DNA of 64,000 nt from Arthrobacter_H sp030452125. GTDB taxonomy: Bacteria > Actinomycetota > Actinomycetes > Actinomycetales > Micrococcaceae. The notes beneath the pieces are model-generated. The model was not told where the DNA came from, made no database searches, and saw only the letters and a program-made list of their open reading frames with translations. Positions 16,387 to 26,314 of this stretch are shown piece after piece; the first letter of the stretch is position 1, and each line of letters starts with the position of its first letter. The stretch lies in NCBI GenBank assembly GCA_052379645.1, contig JBQSYU010000006.1; one strand, 5' to 3'. Both the position numbers and the translations under genes were made by a program.

Positions 16387-18282
16387 GTGCAGTTCCACCA
16401 CCACGGCTACGTTTCCGGCGATCCGCGCATCGAGCCCGCCGCAGGCGTCGGCATCGACCGCCCCGAGGAGCTGCCCGAGCAGGTCGATGTACTCATCGTC
16501 GGCTCCGGCCCCGCCGGCATGCTCGCCGCAGCCCAACTCGCCGAATTCCCCAACATCAACACCCGGATCATCGAACGCCGCGGCGGTCGCCTGGAGATCG
16601 GCCAGGCCGACGGCATCCAGGCCCGCAGCGTCGAGACCTTCCAGGCCTTCGGATTCGCCGACCGGATCACCTCCGAGGCCTACCAGATCACCGAGATGGC
16701 CTTCTGGCGCCCGGACACCGAGAACCCCACCCACATCAGCCGTGGCGGCCGCGCCGTGGACGACGCCACCGGCGTCAGCGAGTTCCCGCACCTGATCGTC
16801 AACCAGGCCCGGGTGCTGGACTACTTCGCCGACGTCGCCGCCCACTCCCCCTCCCGGCTGACCCCCGACTTCGGCTGGGAGTTCGAGGGCCTGGACGTCA
16901 CCGGAGAAGGCGATCACCCGGTGAAGGTCTCCCTGGTGCGCAGCGCCGGGGAGGACGAAGGGACGAAGAAGACGGTCCACGCCAAATACGTCATCGGCTG
17001 CGACGGCGCCCGCTCCAAGGTCCGCTCGGCGATCGGCTGCACCATGGCCGGGGACAAGGCCAACCACGCCTGGGGCGTCATGGACGTGCTGGCCAAGACC
17101 GACTTCCCCGACATCCGCACCAAATGCGCCATCCAGTCGCACGACGGCGGATCGATTCTGTTGATCCCGCGCGAGGGCGGGCACCTCTTCCGCATGTACG
17201 TCGACCTGGGCGTGGTCCCCGAGGACGACCACGGCAAGGTCCGCACCACCTCCATCGAGGAGGTCATCTCCCGCGCGAACGACATCCTGCACCCCTACAC
17301 GGTCGACGTCCGCCACGTCGCCTGGAACAGTGTGTACGAGGTCGGCCACCGGCTGACCGACCGGTTCGACGACGTGGCTCCCGACCGGATCGGGATCGAC
17401 GCCCCGCGCGTGTTCATCACCGGCGACGCCTGCCACACCCACTCGGCCAAGGCCGGGCAGGGCATGAACGTCTCAATGCAGGACGGTTTCAACATCGCCT
17501 GGAAGCTCGCCCACGTGCTGGAGGGCCGCAGCCCCGAATCGCTGCTCTCCACCTACTCGGCCGAACGCCAGGTCGTGGCCAAGAACCTCATCGACTTCGA
17601 TAAGGAATGGTCCACCATGATGGCCAAGAAGCCCGAGGAGTTCGACACCCCCTCGGAGCTCGAGGACTTCTACGTCGCCACCGCCGAGTTCCCGGCCGGC
17701 TTCATGACCGAATACGCCCCCTCGGTGGTCACCGGAGAGACCACGCACCAGGATCTGGCCACCGGCTACCCCGTGGGCAAGCGGTTCAAGTCGGCCATGG
17801 CCTCACGGGTCTGCGACACCAACCCGCTCCACCTGGGCCACCAGGCCACCGCCGACGGCCGCTGGCGGATCTACGTCTTCGCCGATGAAGCCACCGCCGG
17901 CGCCGACTCCCCCACCACGGAACTGGCCGAATGGCTGACCGTCGCCCCCGGCTCCCCGCTGGCCGCCACCCCCGAGGGGATGGACCTCGACGCTTGGTTC
18001 GACGTGCGGGTCATCTACCAGCAGCGCCACGAGGACATCGACATCAACGCCGTCCCCAAGGTCTTCAAGCCCGAGGTCGGGCCGTTCAAGCTCGACTACC
18101 TGGAGAAGGTCTTCGGCGTCGTGCCCGGCGAGGACATCTTCGACGAACGGGGCATCTCCCGGAAGGGCGCCATCGTCGTCGTCCGCCCGGACCAGTACGT
18201 GTCCCACGTGCTGCCGCTGACCGCCACGGACGAGCTCGCCGCGTTCTTCGCCCCCCTGCTGGCGGTCGAGGCCATGAAGTAG
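16387..18282 (+). CDS. FAD-dependent aromatic hydroxylase (phenol 2-monooxygenase / 3-hydroxybenzoate 4-monooxygenase type)
   Basis: A 631-residue flavoprotein monooxygenase. The dinucleotide-binding loop GSGPAGMLAA lies near residue 38, the DG motif VIGCDGARS near 206, and the second FAD motif FITGDACHTHSAKAGQGMNVSMQD near 340-365. A C-terminal thioredoxin-like domain (from about 440) is characteristic of the phenol hydroxylase/MobA group, which uses NADPH and O2 to add a hydroxyl ortho to a phenolic OH. GTG start after AGTGAGGA. No ring-cleavage genes are adjacent, so the pathway is unknown. Confidence 0.88.
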   Translation: MQFHHHGYVSGDPRIEPAAGVGIDRPEELPEQVDVLIVGSGPAGMLAAAQLAEFPNINTRIIERRGGRLEIGQADGIQARSVETFQAFGFADRITSEAYQITEMAFWRPDTENPTHISRGGRAVDDATGVSEFPHLIVNQARVLDYFADVAAHSPSRLTPDFGWEFEGLDVTGEGDHPVKVSLVRSAGEDEGTKKTVHAKYVIGCDGARSKVRSAIGCTMAGDKANHAWGVMDVLAKTDFPDIRTKCAIQSHDGGSILLIPREGGHLFRMYVDLGVVPEDDHGKVRTTSIEEVISRANDILHPYTVDVRHVAWNSVYEVGHRLTDRFDDVAPDRIGIDAPRVFITGDACHTHSAKAGQGMNVSMQDGFNIAWKLAHVLEGRSPESLLSTYSAERQVVAKNLIDFDKEWSTMMAKKPEEFDTPSELEDFYVATAEFPAGFMTEYAPSVVTGETTHQDLATGYPVGKRFKSAMASRVCDTNPLHLGHQATADGRWRIYVFADEATAGADSPTTELAEWLTVAPGSPLAATPEGMDLDAWFDVRVIYQQRHEDIDINAVPKVFKPEVGPFKLDYLEKVFGVVPGEDIFDERGISRKGAIVVVRPDQYVSHVLPLTATDELAAFFAPLLAVEAMK

Positions 18283-18315
18283 ACACAGCCCACCACTGCA
18301 GCAGAACACCGCACG

Positions 18316-18340
18316 ACGCCGGAGCCTTGGGTTCCGGCGT
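18316..18340 (+). terminator. Stem-loop after the hydroxylase gene
   Basis: ACGCCGGA (18316-18323) pairs with TCCGGCGT (18333-18340) around a 9-base loop, 34 bases after the hydroxylase stop. No T-run. It separates the hydroxylase from the Wadjet region. Confidence 0.5.
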
Positions 18341-18425
18341 GGTGTCGCGTTCGGAAGACCGGCGACCCAAAGTGTCGGGCGTGCCCACTACCTTCGAAAA
18401 GGACCGGCAACCAAGGGGGAATCTC

Positions 18426-19355
18426 GTGCTCAGTCTCGATACGGCGCATTGGCAGGACATCGTCGGACAACTGCTCGACCGCACGCGCACCCGGGCGGTG
18501 ATCTGGTCCCCCATCTCCGCGGACGACGACGAGGCAGAGTGGACATGGGGCTTCAGTTGCCGTTTCACAGCCGGCCGGACACGCTTCTCCCTGCGCAATA
18601 ATGCTGCCGAGTCCGCCTTCGAGTCGTGTGTGCGCCGGCTGGAGCCGGGCGGGCATGAATTCTCCAATACGCTGCGCGTCAACGCCGAGGGTGCCAAGGG
18701 GAGGACCCCGCTCAAGGAGCTGCACGAGGCGGTGGCGGATGAGGTTGCCTTCGCGCGACGTCTCAGTGCCGTGGAAAACGCGTCCATCACCTTCCGGCAG
18801 CTGGTGGATGCCATCCAGGGAATCGAGCCCGGCGAGGACTACCTTTCGGCCCGGGAGTTCGAGGATCTTGACTACCACGGGCATTTCGACTTCGACTCCG
18901 AGCAATGGCATGCCGTGGTCGATGCCCTCTACGACCGAACCCTCGACGGCAGCCTCGTCTGGGACCCGGTGGGAACGCCGCAACGCCGCACGGGCCAATA
19001 CGTCGCCCTCCTGCCCGCCGAAATCTCGATCGGCCTCATCATCGACGAGGCCAATGAGTACGACGAACGTGGGCCTGACGGGCGGTTCTACCAGCTGCGC
19101 CTGCTGGACACCTCGCTCGCCGATGAGATCGAGGAGCTGGGAGACCTCAAGAAGAACGATGCCATTCATGCCTGCGAGGACGCCGATATGAAGGACGAAC
19201 AGCTGGCCCATTGCACCGCAACGCTCGATGCCCTGCACGACCTGTTGTGCCACGACCTGGTCATTCAGGAGAACGCCTTCCGGGCCATCGCCTTGGAGGA
19301 GACGTTCCGCAGTATCATGGCCTCGATCGAAGCCGGTTCGGACCAAGCGTCCTGA
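18426..19355 (+). CDS. Unrecognised protein with two copies of one domain, directly upstream of Wadjet
   Basis: 309 residues from the GTG at 18426, which follows AAGGGGGA. I do not recognise a family. It appears to be an internal duplication. The first half opens with LDTAHW, a VGQLLDRT stretch and IWSPIS; the second half (from about residue 158) has FDSEQW, a VDALYDRT stretch and VWDPVG at matching positions. The protein is acidic, with no signal peptide or membrane segment. It ends 94 bases before jetA on the same strand with no clear terminator between, so it may be transcribed with the defence genes. Function unknown. Confidence 0.75.
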   Translation: MLSLDTAHWQDIVGQLLDRTRTRAVIWSPISADDDEAEWTWGFSCRFTAGRTRFSLRNNAAESAFESCVRRLEPGGHEFSNTLRVNAEGAKGRTPLKELHEAVADEVAFARRLSAVENASITFRQLVDAIQGIEPGEDYLSAREFEDLDYHGHFDFDSEQWHAVVDALYDRTLDGSLVWDPVGTPQRRTGQYVALLPAEISIGLIIDEANEYDERGPDGRFYQLRLLDTSLADEIEELGDLKKNDAIHACEDADMKDEQLAHCTATLDALHDLLCHDLVIQENAFRAIALEETFRSIMASIEAGSDQAS

Positions 19356-19449
19356 ACCGTCCCGCACGGGGTATACGGGCCCCGCCAACGGCTCCGGCCC
19401 GTACCATGGACCCTAGCCACCAAGAACAGTACCGGCCGGCAAGGAAAAG

Positions 19450-20892
19450 ATGGATTTCTACGCAATCAGCTCCCTGCGTGACCACCACGCCGGGTGGTCC
19501 CTGCTGCGCGCCCAGAACGCACCGCTGGCTCTGTCCTTCTTCATGCAGGCATTCACCGGACCGAACCAGCGCAATATCGGTCGCCAGCAACTCATCGACC
19601 TGCTCGAGGACCTCCTGTTCGTGCTGCGCGAGGCGGCGGAGGAGGACGCCTTCCCCAAGCCAGCCGCCGAATACCTCGACGATTGGGCTGCCCCAGAACG
19701 GTCCTGGCTCCGCAAGTACTACGTCCCCGACCAGGACGAACCCCGCTATGACCTGACCGCCGCAGCCGAGGATGTGATCCGCTGGGTGGAGGGCCTGCGC
19801 GGCCGGGATTTCGTGGCCACTCAGTCACGGCTGACCAGCATCTTCGCGGTCCTGCAGCAACTGGTCCAGGAATCGGAAACCGACCCGGAGGTCCGCCTGG
19901 ACGAATTGCAACGCCAGCGCGACGGGATCGACGCGCAGATGCAGCGCATCCGCGACGGGCATCTGCGCGTCATGAGCGCCCCAGAGGCTCGAGACCACTT
20001 CCAGCAGCTGACCACACTCGCCCAGGACCTGCTCTCGGACTTCCGCGAGGTCGAGCAGAACTTCCGCGCCCTGGACCGGGCGGTCCGGGAACAGATCACC
20101 ACCTGGGAGGGTAGCCAGGGCGATCTGCTGGCCAGCATCTTCGCCAACCAGCAGGACATCAGCAGTTCCCTCCAGGGTCGAACCTTCCAGGGGTTCTGGG
20201 ACTATCTGATGTCCCCGCAACGGCGTAGCGAACTGCAGGACCTGCTGCACCGGGCCACCCGCATCGAAGCGCTGGCGCAGGAACCGAATCTGCAGGCTCT
20301 GGCCCACCTCCACCAGGACTGGCTTCCAGCAGTCGAGCAGACGCAGAACACCGTCCGCCAACTGTCCCAGCAGATGCGTCGGCTACTCGATGACAAGGTG
20401 TTCCTGGAGAATAAGCGCGTCATGCAACTGATCCGCGGCGTCGAATCCGGTGCCCTGGCCACCCGGGACCGGCCTCCGTCGGGTCCGTTCGTGGACATCG
20501 CCGCACCCGCCGTCCACGTGGCGCTGCCCTTCGAACGCCCCCTCTACGAATCTAGTCGCAAGGTGCTGGTGGACGACGACGTGGTCACCGCCGACGACAC
20601 CGATCTCGACGCCGAAGCCCTCTTCACTCAGTTCCACGTCGATCCGGGGCGGCTCAACGCGAATATCGACGCCGTGCTGGCCGGACTCCCGCAGGCAACG
20701 CTGGCCGAGGTCACCGGCGCCTATCCACTGACACAGGGATTGGCCGAGATCGTGGCGTACTACCAGTTGGCCACCGACTCTCCCTGGGCCTCCATTGACG
20801 CGCAATCCACCCAAAAGCTCTCCTGGACGTTGCCCGATGGCAGCATCCGCGAGGCGGACATCGACCAGATCATCTTCGTGAGGCCGACATGA
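19450..20892 (+). CDS. jetA: Wadjet type I subunit JetA (DUF3375, MukF-like kleisin)
   Basis: 480 residues matching DUF3375. The N-terminus has the family pattern HHAGWSLLRAQNAPLALSFF. It is followed by helical segments, a coiled-coil-like middle (about 145-220) and a C-terminal winged-helix-like end. In Wadjet, JetA is the kleisin that bridges the JetC SMC heads and binds JetB. Length is normal for the family. ATG 19450 follows AAGGA. The stop overlaps the jetB start by 4 bases. Confidence 0.93.
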   Translation: MDFYAISSLRDHHAGWSLLRAQNAPLALSFFMQAFTGPNQRNIGRQQLIDLLEDLLFVLREAAEEDAFPKPAAEYLDDWAAPERSWLRKYYVPDQDEPRYDLTAAAEDVIRWVEGLRGRDFVATQSRLTSIFAVLQQLVQESETDPEVRLDELQRQRDGIDAQMQRIRDGHLRVMSAPEARDHFQQLTTLAQDLLSDFREVEQNFRALDRAVREQITTWEGSQGDLLASIFANQQDISSSLQGRTFQGFWDYLMSPQRRSELQDLLHRATRIEALAQEPNLQALAHLHQDWLPAVEQTQNTVRQLSQQMRRLLDDKVFLENKRVMQLIRGVESGALATRDRPPSGPFVDIAAPAVHVALPFERPLYESSRKVLVDDDVVTADDTDLDAEALFTQFHVDPGRLNANIDAVLAGLPQATLAEVTGAYPLTQGLAEIVAYYQLATDSPWASIDAQSTQKLSWTLPDGSIREADIDQIIFVRPT

Positions 20893-21533
20893 GCACCGAA
20901 ACAACCGAAACGGGCACCGGAGCGGCCAGGACGCCGGAGGAACTACCCGGCGTCGTCACCCGGCTGTTCAAGGGGGTGCTCTATGCCGAGGTGGACCCGA
21001 AGAACTGGCAGTCCCTCCTGGGTCTGGAATCCCAGGTCCGCGACTACGTGGCCGTGCTCGGACTGGATCTGATCCTGGACGAGCCGGAAGGGTATGCGTT
21101 CCTGCGCTCACGAGATGATCCGGAGAACCAGCTCCCGCGGCTGATCCCCCGCCGCCAGCTGACCTTCAACGTCAGCCTGCTACTGGCGCTGCTGCGCGGA
21201 CGCATGCTCGAGTTCGACACCAACAGCAGCGAACTGCGGCTGATCATGACCGAACAGGACCTCGCGGACATGGTCTCGGTGTTCCTGCCCCCATCCAGCA
21301 ACGAAGCCCGCGTCCTGGACCGTCTCGGCGCAGACATCAAGAAGGTGGTCGATCTCGGATTCCTGCGCAAACTGCGTGGCCAGCCGGGCACCTACGAGGT
21401 GATGCGCATACTCAAGGCCTTCGTCGACGCCCAATGGCTGGAGGAGTTCGATGCGCGACTGGCCGACTACCGTTCCTCCCTGGCACGGGACGGCTCCGCG
21501 GCCACGCCCTCGACCACGGAGGGGGGCGCATGA
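20889..21533 (+). CDS. jetB: Wadjet type I subunit JetB (DUF4194, MukE-like)
   Basis: 214 residues of the DUF4194 family. Recognisable parts are RLFKGVLYAEVDPKNW, a GYAFLRS strand, LPRLIPRRQLTFNVSLLLALLR, and a winged-helix end with VVDLGFLRKL. JetB is the KITE/MukE-like subunit that binds the JetA kleisin. It overlaps jetA and jetC by 4 bases on each side, a fully coupled operon. Confidence 0.92.
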   Translation: MSTETTETGTGAARTPEELPGVVTRLFKGVLYAEVDPKNWQSLLGLESQVRDYVAVLGLDLILDEPEGYAFLRSRDDPENQLPRLIPRRQLTFNVSLLLALLRGRMLEFDTNSSELRLIMTEQDLADMVSVFLPPSSNEARVLDRLGADIKKVVDLGFLRKLRGQPGTYEVMRILKAFVDAQWLEEFDARLADYRSSLARDGSAATPSTTEGGA

Positions 21534-24500
21534 GCACCGACCTGCAGGACAGTCTCTTCAGCCTGGATGAGGAACCCGACGAGGGCGACACGGCACCGGG
21601 TTTCCGGCTACGCCGTCTGGAACTGCTCAATTGGGGCACCTTCCACGAAGGGGTCCGGACCTTTCGACTCGACGGCTCCAACAGCCTGCTCACCGGCGAC
21701 ATCGGCTCCGGGAAGTCCACGGTGGTCGATGCCATCACCACCCTGCTGCTGCCAGCGCACCGGATCGACTACAACAAGGCCGCCGGAGCGCAGAAAAAGG
21801 AACGCACCCTGATGTCCTACGTCCGGGGCTTCCACAAGAGCGCGCGTGGTGCCGGTGGGGAACATTCCCGGCCGGTGGCGCTGCGCCGGCCCGGGACCTT
21901 GTCGGTGGTGCTCGGCGTCTTCCACAACGACCAGCTCGACAAGACGGTCACGTTGGCCATCACCCTGTGGGCCACCCAGGAGGCCGGCCAGCCCAATCGT
22001 TTCTACTCACTCGCCGAGACCGGTCAGTCCATCGCCGAGGATTTCTCCCACTTCGGGCAGGATCCGGCGAAACTGAAGAAGAAGCTGCGCGCGGCCGGTA
22101 CGGTCGTCCACGATACCTTCGACCCGTATTGCAGCGCCTTCAAACGCCAGTTCGGAATCGGCGGCAACCAGGCCATGGACCTGTTCCACCGCACCGTATC
22201 CATGAAGCAGGTCGAGAACATCACCTCCTTCGTGCGGACCAATATGCTCGAGGACGACGATGCCGGCACCCGGGTGGCCAACCTCATCCACCACTTCGAC
22301 AACCTGAAGAAGGCGCACGAAGCAGTGTTGCGCGCCAAAGACCAGATCACCCTGCTGACGCCGATCCGCGACGGCGCCGCCCAGCATGCCCGGCTGAACC
22401 ACGAGGACGAACAATCCCGGGCCCAGCGCGACGCGCTGCATCCATGGTTCACCGACCGGCAGCTGGCTTTAGGTCGTGAGCACCACGCGGAGCTGGAGGC
22501 CACCGGAACCCGACTGCACGAAGACGCCCGGACGCTGGGCGTGGACATCACGCGTCGGCGCCACGAACTCTCCACCGTTCGCGAGGACATCCGCACCAAC
22601 GGAGGAGGCCGGCTGGCAGCCATCGATGCCGAGGTGTCGACCCTGGAGGAGGAACGGGGACGCCAACGCGCCCGATTCGATTCCTACGCGGACGCCGCCA
22701 CCGCGCTGGGGCTGCAGGTTCCTCAGGACCGCGTGCTCTTCGACCGCAACCGCTCCCGTTTGGAAGAGGTGGAGGCCGGGCTCCAGTCCCGCTCCGAGGA
22801 ACTGCAGGAGCGACGAACCACCGCGCGGATCGAACGCGCGGAGCTCGACCAGCGGCTGGCCGATCTCGGGGCGGAACTTACTAGTCTGGGGTCCCGACCC
22901 AACCTGTTGCCGCGACCACAGCTCGAACTGCGCAGCCGCCTCTGCGAGGGAACGGGCGTCCCTGAATCCGCGCTCCCCTATGCCGGGGAACTGCTGCAGG
23001 TCCGTGACGGCGAAGGCTCTTGGGAGGGGGCTGCGGAACGCACCCTGCACGGTTTCGCCCTGTCGATGCTGGTGCCCGCCGCCCACTATGCGGCAGTGAG
23101 CGCCTGGGTCGACGGGAACAACCTGCGCGGCCGGCTGGTCTACCGCCGGATTGCCGACACCCGGCAGGCCAAGGCCGCGGAACCGGGAACCCTGGCCGCG
23201 AAGATCGCTGTGAAACAAGGAACCCCGTTCCGGGATTTCCTGCTCGACGAGCTGGCCAGCCGGTTCGACTACTACTGTTGTGACAGCCTCGAGGAATTCC
23301 GCCGCTACCCCCGGGCCCTGACGATGAACGGCCAGCTCAAGGGTGGGCGCGGGCGGCATGAGAAGGACGATCGCCGGGACATCACCGACCGCCGCAACTT
23401 CGTGCTCGGGTGGGACAACCAGGCCAAGATCGCCCGCTTCCTGGCCGAGCGGGAGGACCTGCAGAGCCGACTGGCGGCCACCCAGCGGGAACTGGCTGCG
23501 GTGGACGAACCGTTGGGCACCCTGGCCCGGCAGCATCAGCAGCTGGGAACCGTCCGGTCGATCGCCGACTTCACCGAAATCGGCTGGCAACTCACCGTTC
23601 GCCGGGTGGAGGGGTTGCGCCGGGAACGGGCGGGTCTCGAGGCGAGCAACGACGTGTTGGCCCAGTTGACCGCCCGCGAGAGCGAACTCGCGGACGAGGT
23701 GACGCGGTTGGAGGGGAAGGACCGCAAGCTCAGTGAGCGCCTCGGCGCCAACGAGCACGCCACGAGGTCGATCGCCGAGACGATCGCCGACTGCCAAGAA
23801 ACCCTCGCCGAGACCCCGCTGACCGACGATGAGAGGGTGCTCGCCGCTGTCAGGCAACTGACCACCCAGGCCCTGGACGGTAAGGAGCTGACCTATAAGA
23901 ACACCAGTAGCGTCGAGAGCACGGTCAGGAACCGCCTCACCGACGCCATCGACGCCCTGTTCAAGCGGCTGACCCGCGCGTCGGAGAACACCGTGCGGCA
24001 GATGTCCGACTTCCGCAACAGATACCCGAACGAAACCACGGAAATGGACGCCACCCTGGAGGCAGCCGATGACTACACCCGGCTGCTGGACGAGCTGGTG
24101 GACAACGGTCTGCCCCGTTTCGAAGCGCACTTCAAGGAGTCGCTGAACCAGAACACCATCCACGAGGTCGTTGCGTTCAACGCCTTTCTGGACAGCCGCG
24201 TTCAGGACATCCGCAGTCGTATCCGGGAAATCAACCGTTCCCTGGCGGGCATCGAGTACAATCCCGGCCGACATATCCAGTTGGAACCGCAGAGCAGCAC
24301 CGACCTGGAGGTGCGCCAGTTCGGACTCGATCTGCGGGCATGCTCGGAGGGCAGCCTCGGCGACACCGATCAGTATTCCGAGCAGAAATATCTGCAGGTC
24401 GAGCGTCTCATCGAGCGGTTCCGCGGCCGCGAGGGCTACACGGCACTGGACGAGCGGTGGACCACAAAGGTCACGGATGTGCGGAACTGGTTCACCTTCT

Positions 24501-24922
24501 CCGCCTCGGAAAAATGGACCGAAACCGGCGAGGAGTACGAGCACTTCACCGATTCCGGCGGCAAATCCGGCGGACAGAAGGAGAAACTGGCTTACACCAT
24601 CCTTGCCGCGGCGCTGGCGTTCCAGTTCGGCCTCGGTGCGGGATCGCCGACCGGGCGCGGCGGTGCCGGTCGCAGCTTCCGTTTCGTGGTCATCGACGAG
24701 GCCTTCGGCCGCGGCTCCGACGAGTCCGCCCGCTACGGGCTGGAACTCTTCCAACGGATGAAGCTGCAGTTGCTCATCGTCACGCCGCTGCAGAAGATCC
24801 ATGTCATCGAACCCTTCGTATCCCACGTCGGATTCGTGGCCAATCCCCACGGCGATGACTCACAACTACGCAATATGACCATCCAGGAATATCGAGACGA
24901 ACGTGAACGACGTGCCCTCTGA
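21530..24922 (+). CDS. jetC: Wadjet type I subunit JetC (MukB-like SMC ATPase)
   Basis: 1130 residues from the ATG that overlaps the jetB stop. The SMC head is complete: Walker A IGSGKST with Lys62, a long coiled-coil body (about 280-480 and 640-900) around a hinge region, ABC signature KSGGQKEKL (about 1012-1019) and Walker B VVIDEAF with Asp1056 and Glu1057. JetC extrudes DNA loops and senses circle size, so that small plasmids are cut by JetD. All catalytic residues are present, so the system looks active. An in-frame ATG at 21434 is rejected because it lies inside jetB. Confidence 0.95.
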   Translation: MSTDLQDSLFSLDEEPDEGDTAPGFRLRRLELLNWGTFHEGVRTFRLDGSNSLLTGDIGSGKSTVVDAITTLLLPAHRIDYNKAAGAQKKERTLMSYVRGFHKSARGAGGEHSRPVALRRPGTLSVVLGVFHNDQLDKTVTLAITLWATQEAGQPNRFYSLAETGQSIAEDFSHFGQDPAKLKKKLRAAGTVVHDTFDPYCSAFKRQFGIGGNQAMDLFHRTVSMKQVENITSFVRTNMLEDDDAGTRVANLIHHFDNLKKAHEAVLRAKDQITLLTPIRDGAAQHARLNHEDEQSRAQRDALHPWFTDRQLALGREHHAELEATGTRLHEDARTLGVDITRRRHELSTVREDIRTNGGGRLAAIDAEVSTLEEERGRQRARFDSYADAATALGLQVPQDRVLFDRNRSRLEEVEAGLQSRSEELQERRTTARIERAELDQRLADLGAELTSLGSRPNLLPRPQLELRSRLCEGTGVPESALPYAGELLQVRDGEGSWEGAAERTLHGFALSMLVPAAHYAAVSAWVDGNNLRGRLVYRRIADTRQAKAAEPGTLAAKIAVKQGTPFRDFLLDELASRFDYYCCDSLEEFRRYPRALTMNGQLKGGRGRHEKDDRRDITDRRNFVLGWDNQAKIARFLAEREDLQSRLAATQRELAAVDEPLGTLARQHQQLGTVRSIADFTEIGWQLTVRRVEGLRRERAGLEASNDVLAQLTARESELADEVTRLEGKDRKLSERLGANEHATRSIAETIADCQETLAETPLTDDERVLAAVRQLTTQALDGKELTYKNTSSVESTVRNRLTDAIDALFKRLTRASENTVRQMSDFRNRYPNETTEMDATLEAADDYTRLLDELVDNGLPRFEAHFKESLNQNTIHEVVAFNAFLDSRVQDIRSRIREINRSLAGIEYNPGRHIQLEPQSSTDLEVRQFGLDLRACSEGSLGDTDQYSEQKYLQVERLIERFRGREGYTALDERWTTKVTDVRNWFTFSASEKWTETGEEYEHFTDSGGKSGGQKEKLAYTILAAALAFQFGLGAGSPTGRGGAGRSFRFVVIDEAFGRGSDESARYGLELFQRMKLQLLIVTPLQKIHVIEPFVSHVGFVANPHGDDSQLRNMTIQEYRDERERRAL

Positions 24923-26171
24923 GTCTCCCGCCAATCGCTGGACGGGCGTGGCGGAACTGCGGGCGCTTTCCCGGACCACCTGGAATCGTGGCTCCTTGCT
25001 CCGCGAGCTGATCGATCCGACGCAGACCTATCCCCGCCGTCGTCCGCTGAAGAAACCCACGGCCGCCCAGCTACGCACCGATTTCGGGGCGGCGAAGGCG
25101 TGGGCCGGGGAACTATTCGCAGCCTCCGGGGACTTCACGATGGAAACCGTGGACCTCGGGCGCACCACGATCGGCAGCAACGCGGTACCGTCCGCCGTGG
25201 TGTTCGCCTCGGCCCGCGAGGAAATCGCCTTCGTCGGGAAAGGCCGGGAGGCGCAGCGCTTTGTTTCACTGACCGAGCGGCTCGTGGGCGTGGAGCCGCT
25301 GTTGAAGACCTGGGCGCTCAAACGACCGCTGGAACTGCTCGATTGCGGGCAACGGGCCATCACCGCGGCACGGGTGGCCCTTTGGCTGCAGGAGAACCCC
25401 AGTCCGGGCATCTACCTCCGGCAATTGAGCCTGCCCGGCGTGGACACCAAGTTCGTGGAGGGCCATCGGCGCATCATCGAGGCGATGGCAACGATCCTGG
25501 CGACCGGGGCTGCAGCCAGCGGTGAGGCTCCTGCCGCCGACGCATCCCGGGAGACCGACTCCCCCGCTGCTGCGGAGCCTGCGTCCTTGCTGGTCACGCC
25601 CAGCTCCCCCGCCGCGCGCTTCGCCCAACGACACGGATTCCTGCATCCGCCCGAACGCGTACGGTTCCGCATGCTGGATCCTGCCATCCCGGTCCTGGGC
25701 GGCGCGCGGGACCTGACCATCACGGCGGAGGCCTTCGCGAGTCTCGAGCTGCCAGTGGAACGCGTGGTGGTGACGGAGAACCTCGTGAACTTCCTGGCGC
25801 TGCCGGAGCGCCCGCGCACTCTGGCACTTTTCGGAGGCGGCTACGGATTCTCCATGCTGCGCGATGCCCGCTGGCTCCACGGATGCCAGGTGCACTATTG
25901 GGGTGACCTGGATACGCACGGTTTCGTGATCCTGGACCAGTTGCGTTCGTTGCATCCCGGGGTGGCCAGCGTCCTCATGGACGAGGCAACGTTGCTGGGC
26001 CACCGTGAGATCTGGGGTATCGAGCCGACCCCGTCGCGCGCCACGCTGACCCGGCTAACGGATCCCGAAGCTTCCGTTTACCAGGCGTTGCGCGACGATG
26101 AACACGGCCCTGCCGTCCGCCTGGAACAGGAGCTGATCCGATGGCAGTGGGTGCTTGACCGCTTACCCTGA
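24903..26171 (+). CDS. jetD: Wadjet type I nuclease subunit JetD (DUF3322/DUF2220, TOPRIM)
   Basis: 422 residues, starting at a GTG within the last 20 bases of jetC. The N-terminal DUF3322 arm precedes a C-terminal TOPRIM domain. Catalytic residues are visible: Glu292 in VVVTEN and the DxD pair Asp335/Asp337 in YWGDLDTHG. JetD cuts closed circular plasmid DNA when recruited by the JetABC complex. A stretch rich in Ala, Pro and Ser at about 200-235 looks like a low-complexity linker insertion between the two domains. Confidence 0.93.
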   Translation: MNDVPSESPANRWTGVAELRALSRTTWNRGSLLRELIDPTQTYPRRRPLKKPTAAQLRTDFGAAKAWAGELFAASGDFTMETVDLGRTTIGSNAVPSAVVFASAREEIAFVGKGREAQRFVSLTERLVGVEPLLKTWALKRPLELLDCGQRAITAARVALWLQENPSPGIYLRQLSLPGVDTKFVEGHRRIIEAMATILATGAAASGEAPAADASRETDSPAAAEPASLLVTPSSPAARFAQRHGFLHPPERVRFRMLDPAIPVLGGARDLTITAEAFASLELPVERVVVTENLVNFLALPERPRTLALFGGGYGFSMLRDARWLHGCQVHYWGDLDTHGFVILDQLRSLHPGVASVLMDEATLLGHREIWGIEPTPSRATLTRLTDPEASVYQALRDDEHGPAVRLEQELIRWQWVLDRLP

Positions 26172-26314
26172 CCCGGTGTCGTCGACGGCGTCGTGCTGCT
26201 CTTGTGCCCGGCAAAGTCATGGACCACCCCGGTCACCGCGCGTAGCGTGGGTGGCAGGCCACCCGTGGCAGCCCGACCACCGTGGGCGGCCGTGGCCCGA
26301 GGAGAGACGGCCGC

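Noticed and set aside
22469..24850. Open frame of 793 codons on the minus strand
   Set aside because: Mirror of the jetC coding frame; no domain and no SD.
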